DNA from: Ruminococcus sp.
GTDB taxonomy: Bacteria > Bacillota > Clostridia > Oscillospirales > Ruminococcaceae
NCBI GenBank assembly: GCA_017460665.1
Contig: JAFUAO010000069.1
Location: 1-50,331 of the forward strand
Reading direction: 5' to 3'
DNA length: 50,331 nt
A program made the translations under genes and the position numbers. Each line of letters starts with the position of its first letter. Within the stretch, counting starts at the first letter, position 1. The notes beneath the pieces are model-generated. The model did not search any database and was not told where the DNA came from. It saw nothing but the letters and a program-made list of their open reading frames with translations. Below are positions 15,722 to 24,277 of this stretch, piece after piece.

Positions 15722-17053
15722 GTGAGTACTACTACAACAGCAACAACATCTACACAAACAGCATCAACTGACAACGCAGAGCTCAAAAAGTATCTTTTCA
15801 GAGGAGAGTACGACATCCACGACCTGACCTTCGACAGGTGCGAGGGGATCTACCTCTGGGACACTGACGGAAGAAGATATATCGACACCGCTGCCGGCAC
15901 CTTCAATCTCAGCCTTGGCTACACCAACAAGGAGGTAGTGGAGACTGCCAAAGAGCAGTGCGACAAGATGATCCACCTTTCCTCTTCATATTTCAACGAG
16001 AACGTGCTCCAGCTGGCCAAAAAGCTGGTGGAGGTATCTCCTGAGAACCTGACCAGAGCACACCTCAAGGTCAGCGGCGGATCCACAGCCAACGAGGGCG
16101 CTGTGAAGCTCTCACAGTACTACACAGGCAAGCGTGAGGTGATCAGCTACTACATGAGCCACGTCGGTCAGACGATCTTCATGCAGGAGGCCTCGGGCCT
16201 TTCCTTCCGCAGGTCCAAGTTCGACTTCGGTATCGGCGGGATCTCTCATGTGCAGTACCCCTACTGCTACAGGTGTCCCTACGGCCACGGGAACTGCGAG
16301 AACTGCGGACTTGAGTGTCTCAATGAGCTGAAGAACTACATAGCCTACGGCTCCAGCGGAGACATCGCCTGCCTGATCATCGAGCCTATACAGGGCAACG
16401 GCGGCAATCAGGTGCCGCCTAAGGCCTATTTCAAGGAGCTGAAAAAGATCTGTGACGACAACGGCATCGTGCTGATCTTCGACGAGATCCAGACCGGTGT
16501 CGGACGTACAGGAAAGATGTACGCCGCCCAGCACTTCGACGTTCAGCCCAACATCATCACTACTGCAAAGGGCCTCGGCGGAACAGGCTTCCAGATCGCC
16601 GGCATACTCATGGAGGAGAAGTTCAACCGCATGGAGAGCTTCCTCCACTCCTTCACCTATGGAACGAATATCCTCAGCGTTACGGCTGCTCTGAAAACTC
16701 TCAGCATCATCGACGACCCCAAGTTCCTCAACAACGTGACGGTCTGCGGCCAGTACATCATGGACAGGCTGAGAAAGATGCAGGACAAGTACGAGTTCAT
16801 CGGCGACGTCCGTGGAGTAGGCCTGATGATCGGCTTTGAGATCGTCAAGGACCGCAAGACCAAGAAGGCCGACCGTGAGCTGACTCTCCAGATCGTACAC
16901 AGAGCTCTTGACCAGTACGGCCTTATGCTGAGGAGCTCTCTCTACGGCTTCGGCAACGTCCTGAAGATCCGTCCTGCACTGAACATCACCATGGATCAGT
17001 GCGAGGAGATGATGGACATCCTCGACGAGTGCCTTGCCTCCTTCGACCACTGA
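15722..17053 (+). CDS. Class III (PLP-dependent) aminotransferase
   Basis: A 443-residue fold-type I aminotransferase of the acetylornithine/GABA/diaminobutyrate class. PLP-binding Lys283 is in TTAKGLGG, the Asp that contacts the pyridine nitrogen is in LIFDEIQTGVGRTG (251-264), and the phosphate-binding region is SGGSTANEGAVK (118-129). A Cys cluster (182, 185, 192, 195, 199) marks a sub-branch. The start is GTG with AGGAG 9 nt upstream; the first 18 residues are a low-complexity Ser/Thr run. An overlapping micro-ORF in another frame (15715-15771) shares the start region. In the operon it would install or remove an amino group on the product or supply an amine building block. Confidence 0.9.
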   Translation: MSTTTTATTSTQTASTDNAELKKYLFRGEYDIHDLTFDRCEGIYLWDTDGRRYIDTAAGTFNLSLGYTNKEVVETAKEQCDKMIHLSSSYFNENVLQLAKKLVEVSPENLTRAHLKVSGGSTANEGAVKLSQYYTGKREVISYYMSHVGQTIFMQEASGLSFRRSKFDFGIGGISHVQYPYCYRCPYGHGNCENCGLECLNELKNYIAYGSSGDIACLIIEPIQGNGGNQVPPKAYFKELKKICDDNGIVLIFDEIQTGVGRTGKMYAAQHFDVQPNIITTAKGLGGTGFQIAGILMEEKFNRMESFLHSFTYGTNILSVTAALKTLSIIDDPKFLNNVTVCGQYIMDRLRKMQDKYEFIGDVRGVGLMIGFEIVKDRKTKKADRELTLQIVHRALDQYGLMLRSSLYGFGNVLKIRPALNITMDQCEEMMDILDECLASFDH

Positions 17054-18429
17054 TGATAAGACGGTATCTAAGGACGCTCCTTCACGACCTAAGGGGCATA
17101 AGCGCCATAGCGGTCCCCCTTGTCTTTCAGGGCCTTGTGTATCAGCTCCAGACCCTGACTGACAGGAAGTTCCTTGGCAACCTTGACATAAAGTACCTTT
17201 CCGTGGTGGGGAACACGATCTTCCCCTTCAATATCACCACTGCCGTGATCTCCGCCTTCGGGATTGGCATCACCATAAAGATCGCTCAGAGCTCAGAGGA
17301 CAGGGAAAAGGGCGTAGAGGACTACTGCAACAGGATCCTCATCTACAACACCCTGATCGGAGCAGTTATCGCTCTAGCGTGGGCAGTCCTTGCGGGGGCG
17401 GTCTTCCGGGGCATGGGCGTCAGCTCAGAGCTGCTGCCCTACTGCACCAAATACGTCAGAGTGCTCTGTCTCTTCGTGCTGCTGCTGGGACTGGACAGCG
17501 CTGTTCAGGCTACCCTGCAGGGCCTTGGGCAGACCAGGCTGATCTTCGGCGTGGGCGTCGTGAAGGTGGTGCTGAACGTTATCTTCGACATACTCTTTAT
17601 ATTTGGCAGGCTGGGGCTCCCTGAGCTGGGAGTCGTCGGCGCCGCCCTCGGAACGAGTCTGGCCAACATCATCGCTAACATCATAACTATCGTCGCAATA
17701 AAGAAGCTGCACTATTTCGACCTAAAGATCGTCGGCTGCATAAGGCGCCGCAGCCCTGAGCGCTTTAAAGAGGTGGTACAGACCGGGCTCCCGGCCAGTA
17801 TCGAGACCTTTATCTGGCATATGAGCAATCTTGTGCTGGTGCGCTTCATGAACAGCCTTGACGATCTTTCCGTGGGCATATACACACTTATCTACAACCT
17901 TGAGATCACCGTTTACCGGGTCTACTACGGCTATGCAAAGGGACTTGTCACCGCCGCAGGCCGCAGTATCGGCAAGCGCCGCTACGACCGGGCCTACAGC
18001 AAGGGAGTCAGCCTCATGACGGCGGACGTCCTTTTCTGGGCAGTGGTCTGCGTGGTGTCCGTGGTCTTTGCGTCCCAGATCCTCGGGGTCTTCATCCACG
18101 ATGAGAAGGTAGTCGCTGACAGCCGGATCTACGTTTATTTCACCGCAGTCTGCATACTGCCCAAGTCCCTCAACTCGATCGTGGGCTCAGGCATAAGAGC
18201 AGCCGGCGACACCAAGTGGATGCTCTTCACTCAGATCATCGGCAGCGTCATCGTCATATCCAGCGCCTATATCCTGATCGAAAGGCTCGAAATGGGGCTT
18301 TTGAGCATATACATCACCCTTATCATCGATGAGTCGGTGAGGTGTATCCTCAACCTTATCCACTACAGACTAAAGTTCCGCCGGCTCATGGCGGAGGAGA
18401 GGAGCGTGGAGCTGTGCTCAGATTTTTAG
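17053..18429 (+). CDS. MATE family exporter of the biosynthetic operon
   Basis: A 458-residue twelve-helix MATE protein. The hydrophobic halves, the LGLPELGVVGAALGTSLAN stretch typical of the family and the second-half start TGLPASIETFIWHMSN are visible. The start ATGA overlaps the aminotransferase stop (TGATGA), which sets the start and shows translational coupling. Being inside the operon, it probably exports the product; MATE pumps often serve as self-resistance or export for small metabolites. It differs clearly from the MATE protein at 435-1811. Confidence 0.92.
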   Translation: MIRRYLRTLLHDLRGISAIAVPLVFQGLVYQLQTLTDRKFLGNLDIKYLSVVGNTIFPFNITTAVISAFGIGITIKIAQSSEDREKGVEDYCNRILIYNTLIGAVIALAWAVLAGAVFRGMGVSSELLPYCTKYVRVLCLFVLLLGLDSAVQATLQGLGQTRLIFGVGVVKVVLNVIFDILFIFGRLGLPELGVVGAALGTSLANIIANIITIVAIKKLHYFDLKIVGCIRRRSPERFKEVVQTGLPASIETFIWHMSNLVLVRFMNSLDDLSVGIYTLIYNLEITVYRVYYGYAKGLVTAAGRSIGKRRYDRAYSKGVSLMTADVLFWAVVCVVSVVFASQILGVFIHDEKVVADSRIYVYFTAVCILPKSLNSIVGSGIRAAGDTKWMLFTQIIGSVIVISSAYILIERLEMGLLSIYITLIIDESVRCILNLIHYRLKFRRLMAEERSVELCSDF

Positions 18430-19103
18430 GCTCAGGGAGCGCCTTTGACGCCTTCCGCTGCGATACCAGCGCCTATTTTCGCCGGGGAGACACTCTCTTT
18501 ATGATCGACTGCGGCAGCACCGCCTTCAAGTGCGCTCTCAGGAAGCGGATCTTCGAGGGGGCAGAGCGTGTCTGCGTAATCCTCACTCACCTTCATATGG
18601 ACCACTGCGGCAGCCTCAGCCAGCTCGTGATGTATCTGCTGTACAAGTGCGGCGTGAAGCCTGTCATAGTGTTCCCGGACCGTGACGTGAGGGAGCTCCT
18701 TCGGATCACGGGAGTGGGGCCGGATATGTACGTCCATATCTCCGGAAGAGGAGCAGAGCTCCCCGAGGGAGTGAAGGTCCGCTATCTGGAGTCCGCCCAT
18801 GTGGACACCATAAACTGCTATTCGCTGGAGCTCTCCCTCCCCGGCGGAGACGAGATCTACTACAGCGGAGACTCCGGTGCGATACCCGATGCCGTTTTGG
18901 AGAAGTTCCTTGACGGCGGCTATAAGGCCTTCTATCAGGACACCACCGGAGAGCGGATCCAAGGCACGGTCCACCTGCACATCGAGGACCTCTGCCGGCT
19001 GATCCCCGAGGACCAAAGGGGCAGGGTATACTGTATCCACCTTGACCCCCTCCTCACCGAGGAAAGGGTCCGCAGACGGGGCTTCAACTCCGTTGAGATC
19101 TGA
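18414..19103 (+). CDS. Metallo-beta-lactamase-fold hydrolase
   Basis: A 229-residue MBL-fold protein with THLHMDHCGS (the HxHxDH metal motif, residues about 60-69), a later ESAHVDT histidine, YYSGDSG with the bridging Asp, and a final CIHLDP histidine. This is the two-metal set of RNase Z/PhnP-like phosphodiesterases. I take the GTG at 18414, with GGAGGAGAGGAG upstream, which overlaps the MATE end by 16 bp; the earlier ATG at 18342 is deep in the MATE gene. It is the last gene of the operon before a strong terminator. It may cleave a phosphodiester or ester in product maturation or self-protection. Confidence 0.85.
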   Translation: MLRFLGSGSAFDAFRCDTSAYFRRGDTLFMIDCGSTAFKCALRKRIFEGAERVCVILTHLHMDHCGSLSQLVMYLLYKCGVKPVIVFPDRDVRELLRITGVGPDMYVHISGRGAELPEGVKVRYLESAHVDTINCYSLELSLPGGDEIYYSGDSGAIPDAVLEKFLDGGYKAFYQDTTGERIQGTVHLHIEDLCRLIPEDQRGRVYCIHLDPLLTEERVRRRGFNSVEI

Positions 19104-19120
19104 CATGACACTCACCCATC

Positions 19121-19145
19121 GGCGGCCATTGGCCGCCATTTTTTT
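19121..19145 (+). terminator. Terminator of the biosynthetic operon
   Basis: GGCGGC-CATTG-GCCGCC, then A and seven Ts, 17 bp after the MBL-fold stop codon. Confidence 0.9.
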
Positions 19146-19148
19146 GCC

Positions 19149-19178
19149 TTGACAGAGCTCCTTTTGGGGTGGTATAAT
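19149..19178 (+). promoter_or_regulatory. Promoter of the RecQ-like helicase gene
   Basis: TTGACA (19149-19154) and TATAAT (19173-19178), 18 bp apart, 22 bp upstream of the helicase start. Confidence 0.8.
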
Positions 19179-19200
19179 TTACAGGAGATGAGGTGAGAGG

Positions 19201-22200
19201 ATGAGCTATACCAGACAGGAGCTGGCTGCCCTTGACCGGGAGGAGCTGGAGAAGATCTTTTGCAGCGTCATGGGCGTTGAGGGCTTCATGCCCTATCAGT
19301 ATGAGGTCATAGCGGCAATGCTCCGTGGGGAGGACGTTATGGCAGTAATGCCCACGGGAAGCGGAAAATCTGCCTGCTTCCAGTTCCTTGCGGCGGTCTC
19401 TGAGGGCGTCACTATAGTGGTGGAGCCCATAACTGCCCTTATGGAGGATCAGGTCAGGCGGGCAGGAGCTCTCTCGATCCCGGCCCAGATCCTGAGCAGG
19501 TCGATCTCCGCCCAGAAGGTGAAGTCGGTGCTGCCGGAGCAGAAGCTGCTCTTCCTCTCGCCGGAGACCCTTACTCACCCGAAATTCATGGCGCTGGCAA
19601 GGGAGCACCTGCCGGATATCTCCATGCTGGTGGTGGACGAGGCCCACTGCATACCTCTGTGGGGAGCCTCCTTCCGGCCGGCCTTCCTGCGTATCTCCGG
19701 GTTTTTCCGGACCCTTGGACGCCGTGTCCAGACCGCCGCCTTCACCGCTACCTCCACTCCCGGCATGGAGCTACAGATCAAGCTGGCCCTTGGCATGGAG
19801 GAGCCCTTTGAGCTCCGCCGGGAGCTGGACCCCGACAGCCAGAGGGCCCTCTTTGAGATGACGGGGCTGGATATGCAGGTGGTCCAGATCTCCGACAGGT
19901 ACTACGAGCAGACCCACTATCTGGTGCTCCACGACCTGCTGCTCCCCGATAAGGAGCCCAAGGCCAAGGGCAAACAGTACCTCCTGAGCCGGGCATACAA
20001 GGCCATTTTCCCCAAGGATCCCAGCCAGAGCACCGACCTGCCGGAGAGCACTGTGAACAGCTGCCGGGTGGTGAAGAGGTGGCTTTCCCTCCGCAGGACC
20101 TACGACAGGCTGAAAAAGGCCGGGACTGTCACCGAGAAGGCCTATCACCGCTATCGGCGCAGGGCGGTCTACGCCTATGAGGACTACCGCCGCAGGGTCC
20201 TGGACAAGGCCATGCTCAGGGACAAGTACCAGCGGCTGGTCAGCGACCTGATCTGGTCCTGCGGCCATTTTGAGGAGGGCAGCAAGATCATCGTCTACTG
20301 CACCCTGAGAAGGACGGTGGACCTGCTGTGGGAGAGGCTCTCATCGGAGGAGGAGCTGCTCTCACGGGGAATCGGAGTGCTCCGCTACCACGCCGGCATG
20401 GAGGGCCCAGAGAAGCGCTCCAGCGCCCTTGACCTTGCCGAAAAGCCCGAATGCAGGGTGATGCTGGCAACGATCGCCTTCGGCATGGGGATCGACAACA
20501 AGGACGTCCGCATGGTCATAAATTACGAGTTCCCCCACGACGTCGAGAGCTATTATCAGGAGATCGGCCGTGCCGGACGTGACGACAGACCGGCGGCCTC
20601 GCTGCTGTACTTCTACCGTCCCGACATCAAGAGGCTGGAGAAGATCGCCGATAACAGGAAGAGGTCCGATGCCGAGGGCCAGAGCGCAGAGGAGCTCCTT
20701 CGGGAGGCCCAGCGTGATCTGTCAGGCAAGCGCCTTCGGGAGATGCTGGCCGTGGCGGACAGCGGCAGCAGCTCGGTGGAGACCGACCGGCTGATCCAGC
20801 ATTTCCTTGGGGCCGAGGACGGGGACCAGCCGCTCAGCGAGGACATGAGGACCGTTTGCAGCTCCCCCGGCAGCCTCTACATGAACGTGTGCCTTCCGGC
20901 CTACCGGATCCTCCGTGGGGAGTACGAGCCCGGCCGCCCGGAGGAGTGCGTCCTCGGAAGCTCAGAGAAGAGCCCGAGGGTCAGCTTCACCCTGGAGGGG
21001 GAGCGGATCGGCTGGCTGGACATGATGCTGGCCAACGCCGTCTATACCCTGTATTTCGGGGGAGATCCCGAGGCGGATCCGGAGAAGCTCTTCGCCCTTT
21101 TGAACGGCACGGTGAAGGCCTCCCTCACCGGCGAGGACAGGGAGGAGATCCTTGGGCGCCTTAGAAAAATGGCGGCCGCTGTGATCGAGATCTCCTGGGG
21201 CGAGAGGCGCTTCCAAGGGAGGTTCCTGCCCCTTGACGAGGAGGACGGCAGGCTCCTGTGCAGGGAGACACCGCCGCTTTTCGCCTATGCAGAGGCCGAC
21301 GGCCGGAGGTTCTTCTCGGTGGATCTGAGCTGGCTCAACGTGACCGGCAGAGGCGGCAAAAAGCTGCCTATGACGCTGGAGAACGTGAAGATCCGGACCT
21401 TCATCGCCATGCGTGTACACCTTCTTCCAAGGTACCGCACCGACGCCAGAGCCGGCATGAGCGACAAGACCTTCAACAGCTTCCGGCTGATCCAGGAGGA
21501 CCGCCGGCGGAAGGGTATGTATCAGATCCTCCAGATCCCGGAGGAGCGCCAGAGAGCGGTCCGCACCACGGCAGAGCAGGTGCTGAGATACTACGTCAGC
21601 GCCGGGATCATCAGGGACTTCAAGCCCCAGAAGAGCTTCATCGGGGGCAAAAAGGAGGTCGTGGGCTACGGGATCGACATAGTCAGCGGCCCGGCGGCGG
21701 AGCTCCCGAAGGAGCTGCGGCTCTTCGGCGGGGAGGAGACCGAAAGGCTCAGAGGCGAGCTGAGCTTCTTTGACATCATGTGCCTGGGAGCAAGGCTGAC
21801 TCTGCAAGCTAAGGTCGTCAGATCGCCGGGGGAAAGGTCGGTGCTAGCCATGATCTCAGGCGATGACGAGATCTCTGCAAAGGGCGAGCTGAGGCGTGCT
21901 GCGGCGGAGAGCCTTAGCCGGACAGGGGAGGTCTCCACGGAACAGGGAGAAGTCATCATCCCCAGAAAATGGCTGGACGTGACGGGGCCCAGCGGCAAGA
22001 AGGTGGTGCCCTGTACTGCGGAGAACATAGCGCTGAGAGGCTATATCTGCTGGAAGGCGGCCCTTGGTGCGGATAGGCTGGACCTTGAGGAGTGCAGGCC
22101 TCTGCTGGCGGAGAAGGGCCGGGATAAGCAGGAGGCCTATCTCAGGAGGATGATCCCCAGCATACTGCGGCATCTTGTGCGGAAGAGGGCCTTGAAGAGC

Positions 22201-22284
22201 TATAAGGCGGTCAAGGACAGCGCCGGACAAGTCACGGGATATGAACTGAAGAGCAGGAAGAAAAACAGGCCGGAGAGCAAGTAG
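19201..22284 (+). CDS. Atypical RecQ-like superfamily 2 DNA helicase
   Basis: A 1027-residue helicase, far longer than the roughly 600-residue RecQ. Walker A MPTGSGKSA (50-58), DEAH box VVDEAHC (144-150), motif III FTATSTP (181-187), and motifs V-VI TIAFGMGIDNKDVRMVINY and QEIGRAGRDDRP (453-464) are RecQ-like. Between motif III and the second RecA domain sits an insert of about 160 residues (190-350) rich in Arg/Lys/Tyr. The cysteine zinc site of RecQ is absent after motif VI. The C-terminal half holds a duplicated module: WLNVTGRGGKK near 710 and WLDVTGPSGKK near 923, each followed by a similar ENxxxRxxI stretch. Probable role is DNA repair or defence; it stands as a single gene with its own promoter and terminator. 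Confidence 0.85.
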   Translation: MSYTRQELAALDREELEKIFCSVMGVEGFMPYQYEVIAAMLRGEDVMAVMPTGSGKSACFQFLAAVSEGVTIVVEPITALMEDQVRRAGALSIPAQILSRSISAQKVKSVLPEQKLLFLSPETLTHPKFMALAREHLPDISMLVVDEAHCIPLWGASFRPAFLRISGFFRTLGRRVQTAAFTATSTPGMELQIKLALGMEEPFELRRELDPDSQRALFEMTGLDMQVVQISDRYYEQTHYLVLHDLLLPDKEPKAKGKQYLLSRAYKAIFPKDPSQSTDLPESTVNSCRVVKRWLSLRRTYDRLKKAGTVTEKAYHRYRRRAVYAYEDYRRRVLDKAMLRDKYQRLVSDLIWSCGHFEEGSKIIVYCTLRRTVDLLWERLSSEEELLSRGIGVLRYHAGMEGPEKRSSALDLAEKPECRVMLATIAFGMGIDNKDVRMVINYEFPHDVESYYQEIGRAGRDDRPAASLLYFYRPDIKRLEKIADNRKRSDAEGQSAEELLREAQRDLSGKRLREMLAVADSGSSSVETDRLIQHFLGAEDGDQPLSEDMRTVCSSPGSLYMNVCLPAYRILRGEYEPGRPEECVLGSSEKSPRVSFTLEGERIGWLDMMLANAVYTLYFGGDPEADPEKLFALLNGTVKASLTGEDREEILGRLRKMAAAVIEISWGERRFQGRFLPLDEEDGRLLCRETPPLFAYAEADGRRFFSVDLSWLNVTGRGGKKLPMTLENVKIRTFIAMRVHLLPRYRTDARAGMSDKTFNSFRLIQEDRRRKGMYQILQIPEERQRAVRTTAEQVLRYYVSAGIIRDFKPQKSFIGGKKEVVGYGIDIVSGPAAELPKELRLFGGEETERLRGELSFFDIMCLGARLTLQAKVVRSPGERSVLAMISGDDEISAKGELRRAAAESLSRTGEVSTEQGEVIIPRKWLDVTGPSGKKVVPCTAENIALRGYICWKAALGADRLDLEECRPLLAEKGRDKQEAYLRRMIPSILRHLVRKRALKSYKAVKDSAGQVTGYELKSRKKNRPESK

Positions 22285-22303
22285 CTCTCCGGTCCTTTTT
22301 TTT
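22270..22303 (+). terminator. Terminator of the helicase gene
   Basis: CCGGAGAGC/GCTCTCCGG with loop AAGTA and an eight-T tract; the stop codon of the helicase lies in the loop and stem. Confidence 0.9.
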
Positions 22304-22428
22304 GGGTAAATATCCGGCAAAAACGAGGCCCCGACTGGAGATTTTTTTCTTCGCACTAAAGGATATAGTATACAAACAAAGAAAATGAATGTATTGTGTA
22401 TAAAATACCTGTATGGATAGGTCATTAT

Positions 22429-22486
22429 TTTCTTTGGGCCACGTACAGGCCGTGGCAATTTGTTTATTGAGGCCAAAGAAAGGTGG
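22429..22486 (+). promoter_or_regulatory. Inverted repeat reaching the ribosome-binding site of the 39-residue peptide
   Basis: TTTCTTTGG (22429-22437) is complementary to CCAAAGAAA (22473-22481), immediately before the GGTGG ribosome-binding site; a nested hairpin GCCACG/CGTGGC lies at 22438-22456. In RNA this stem would end at the Shine-Dalgarno sequence and could limit its access, as in the leaders of type I toxins. Confidence 0.5.
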
Positions 22487-22494
22487 TGATACTT

Positions 22495-22614
22495 GTGTCA
22501 TGGCTCGTGATCATAGCGGCGGTCTTACTTCGCCAGAAATGGAGGAAAGGCAGGCTGACAGGTGACGATCTGTGGACGCTGGCGATCATATTGGCGGTGA
22601 TCCTCCTGATCTGA
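22495..22614 (+). CDS. 39-residue membrane peptide
   Basis: A GTG-started frame with AAAGGTGGTG 6 nt upstream. It encodes two short hydrophobic segments, WLVIIAAVLL (3-12) and TLAIILAVILLI (28-39), joined by the basic loop RQKWRKGRLTGDDLW. No family is recognised. Its ribosome-binding site adjoins an inverted repeat. It lies upstream of a cassette that ends in a VirD4-like ATPase with no membrane anchor, so it might be a small anchor, a toxin-like peptide or a phage/conjugation peptide. Coding status rests on the RBS, length and composition only. Confidence 0.5.
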   Translation: MSWLVIIAAVLLRQKWRKGRLTGDDLWTLAIILAVILLI

Positions 22615-22819
22615 GAGGCGTTTCCGTCTTGCAGCAGTCAGGTACGCAGAAAAAACAACGCAGGGCTGGGTCGCAAAGGCGACCCCGATGACTATAGTGC
22701 AGGCAGTTAGCCTGATAACAAAGCAGGTGATCCCGTCGTCAGCGTATCGGCGCCGGTGACGCCTCAGAATAATAAATGAAGGGCCTTGTGCTCTATCTAA
22801 TAAGAAAGGAACAACTAAT
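22615..22819 (+). promoter_or_regulatory. Structured, gene-free leader of the nuclease/ClpP/VirD4-like cassette
   Basis: About 200 nt without a supported frame. It contains GGGTCGC-aaa-GGCGACCC (about 22669-22686), AGGC-AGTTA-GCCT (about 22700-22712), and GTCGTCAGCGTATCGGCGCCGGTGACGCC with partial self-complementarity. It lies between the membrane-peptide stop and the first cassette gene. It may be a non-coding RNA or a regulatory 5' leader. I could not match it to a riboswitch class. Confidence 0.4.
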
Positions 22820-23545
22820 ATGAACAGATCAAATTTCCCTATCGACAAGCACGGCGAGGCCGTAGTCAGCCAGTTCCTAAAGGAGAACTACTTCGACTGG
22901 CTGGTCAGTTCTGGCCAGATCAGGAGCTTCCGCTTTTGCGACGACTTCCAGTCTCAGAGGAGCGGCACTGATCTTGTCATTACAAACAATGACGGCTCAG
23001 AGTTCGCAGTAGACCTAAAGGCGGCGCTCACTTACATCAACCGCCCAAGCATGGACACCTTCGCCTTTGAGGTGGACTATAAGAACCGAGGCGTCCTCAA
23101 GACCGGCTGGCTGCTGGATAGCTGCGTGATCACCGACGTGCTGGCCTTGTGCTGGTTGAAGGGCAAGTACTTGCAGGACAGTCTCGGACGCACGGTCACC
23201 ACGGGCTACAGCTACATACGGGCCATGGAGAAGGACGACCTTACCGAGGCCACCGTCATAAGCATACGAAAGCTGGACCTGCTGAGCGCTCTCCTTGACG
23301 CAGGCCTGACTCCCGATGTGATGAGGGCCCACAGTGCCTTCATGAGGGAGAACGGCCTAAAGGAGATGAGGATCTCGCCCGACATGAAGCTCTACCTGTC
23401 CGGGCATCTGGCTGAGGAGCCCTGCAACGTGGTCGTCAGCAGAAGAAAGCTGCTGGAGATCTGCCAGAGCGCCTACACTGTCACAAGAAATGGAACAAAG
23501 CCGCTCATACCTGAGAAAGGAGGCAAAGAAAATGACCATAGATGA
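22820..23545 (+). CDS. PD-(D/E)XK-like nuclease-fold protein
   Basis: A 241-residue soluble protein. Residues 46-70 carry RSGTDLVI followed by EFAVDLKAAL, i.e. Asp51 then Asp65-x-Lys67, which with a preceding Glu (residue 13 in HGEAVV) matches the core of PD-(D/E)XK nucleases. The rest is helical with no clear family. AAGAAAGGAAC precedes the ATG. It opens a run of five genes joined by overlaps (4 bp, 1 bp and less than 15 bp), so it is probably co-translated with the ClpP-like and VirD4-like proteins. The nuclease assignment is a motif reading and could be wrong. Confidence 0.6.
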   Translation: MNRSNFPIDKHGEAVVSQFLKENYFDWLVSSGQIRSFRFCDDFQSQRSGTDLVITNNDGSEFAVDLKAALTYINRPSMDTFAFEVDYKNRGVLKTGWLLDSCVITDVLALCWLKGKYLQDSLGRTVTTGYSYIRAMEKDDLTEATVISIRKLDLLSALLDAGLTPDVMRAHSAFMRENGLKEMRISPDMKLYLSGHLAEEPCNVVVSRRKLLEICQSAYTVTRNGTKPLIPEKGGKENDHR

Positions 23546-23870
23546 GCTCAGAGCCAAGGCCTATGACCCAGTGATCAAAGACAGTGAGGTCATCGCAAGA
23601 GCCGCAGAAGCAATGCTGCGGCTCCCAGCCGATGCCCTCTACAAGTCCGGCGCTAAGGTGACGGTCGGCACCTTGAGAGAGGCCATGCTTAACGACATCT
23701 GCTACAGGCTGGACATACCCGTTTCCCCCAGCAAGCCCTGGACCCTTGCGGACCTAATAGAAAAGACAGCAGTCTTCAAGGGCAGCAAGCCGAGCACCAT
23801 GTTCCTGCTGAAGGCCTTCTCACGGCTGTATACAGGCTTCCTGCCCATAAGAGAAAGGAGAAAAAGATGA
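23532..23870 (+). CDS. Hypothetical protein, 112 residues
   Basis: The protein (MTIDELRAKAYDP...) is predicted helical, with no signal peptide, membrane segment or recognised motif. The start overlaps the end of the nuclease-like gene by 14 bp and is preceded by GAAAGGAGG, which decides it over the upstream in-frame ATG at 23490. It shares a 4-bp ATGA overlap with the next gene, so it belongs to the same translational unit. Confidence 0.7.
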   Translation: MTIDELRAKAYDPVIKDSEVIARAAEAMLRLPADALYKSGAKVTVGTLREAMLNDICYRLDIPVSPSKPWTLADLIEKTAVFKGSKPSTMFLLKAFSRLYTGFLPIRERRKR

Positions 23871-24277
23871 AACTGGAAATAGATACGATGAACAGCCTGT
23901 GCCAGGGAGACATCATACAGAGCGTCTTCATGCGCATAGACCTTAAAAGCTACTTCACGGTGATCGCCTCGATGACAGGCGATGCCCGTTTCAAGCACTC
24001 CTATAAGGAGCTGGAGAGATACACACACCTAGATCCCGTCCACCTTGTCTATATGCCCTTTGAAATGGGCTGCGACGCCCCTCCCAAGATAGAGGACATC
24101 ACCGTGGGCGAGATCCTGTGCGCCGCCAGGAATATGCTGGACCACAATGCGATACTTCCCGAAGATGCCTACACACCGGAATTGTCTGTTCTTGACGATG
24201 CAGGCATGAAGATCGTAAAGGCCGTTCTGGTGGAGCCTCTCAACGCACTCTCAAAAATAAGAAAGGATGAAAAATAA
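23867..24277 (+). CDS. Hypothetical protein, 136 residues
   Basis: A soluble protein without a recognised domain. ATGA couples it to the previous gene, and its TAATG stop-start couples it to the ClpP-like gene. Composition is balanced, with an acidic middle (KIEDITVGEIL) and a basic C-terminus. Nothing in the sequence gives a function; conserved order in the cassette would be the best clue. Confidence 0.7.
   Translation: MKLEIDTMNSLCQGDIIQSVFMRIDLKSYFTVIASMTGDARFKHSYKELERYTHLDPVHLVYMPFEMGCDAPPKIEDITVGEILCAARNMLDHNAILPEDAYTPELSVLDDAGMKIVKAVLVEPLNALSKIRKDEK

Noticed and set aside
20962-21807. A 281-codon minus-strand frame
   Set aside because: Antisense to the helicase C-terminal half, without a start context.
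22640-22760. Possible c-di-GMP (GEMM) or other riboswitch
   Set aside because: GCAGGG, CGCAAAG and paired segments recall parts of the GEMM core, but the tetraloop-receptor order and the AAACC segment are missing; kept only as a structured leader.
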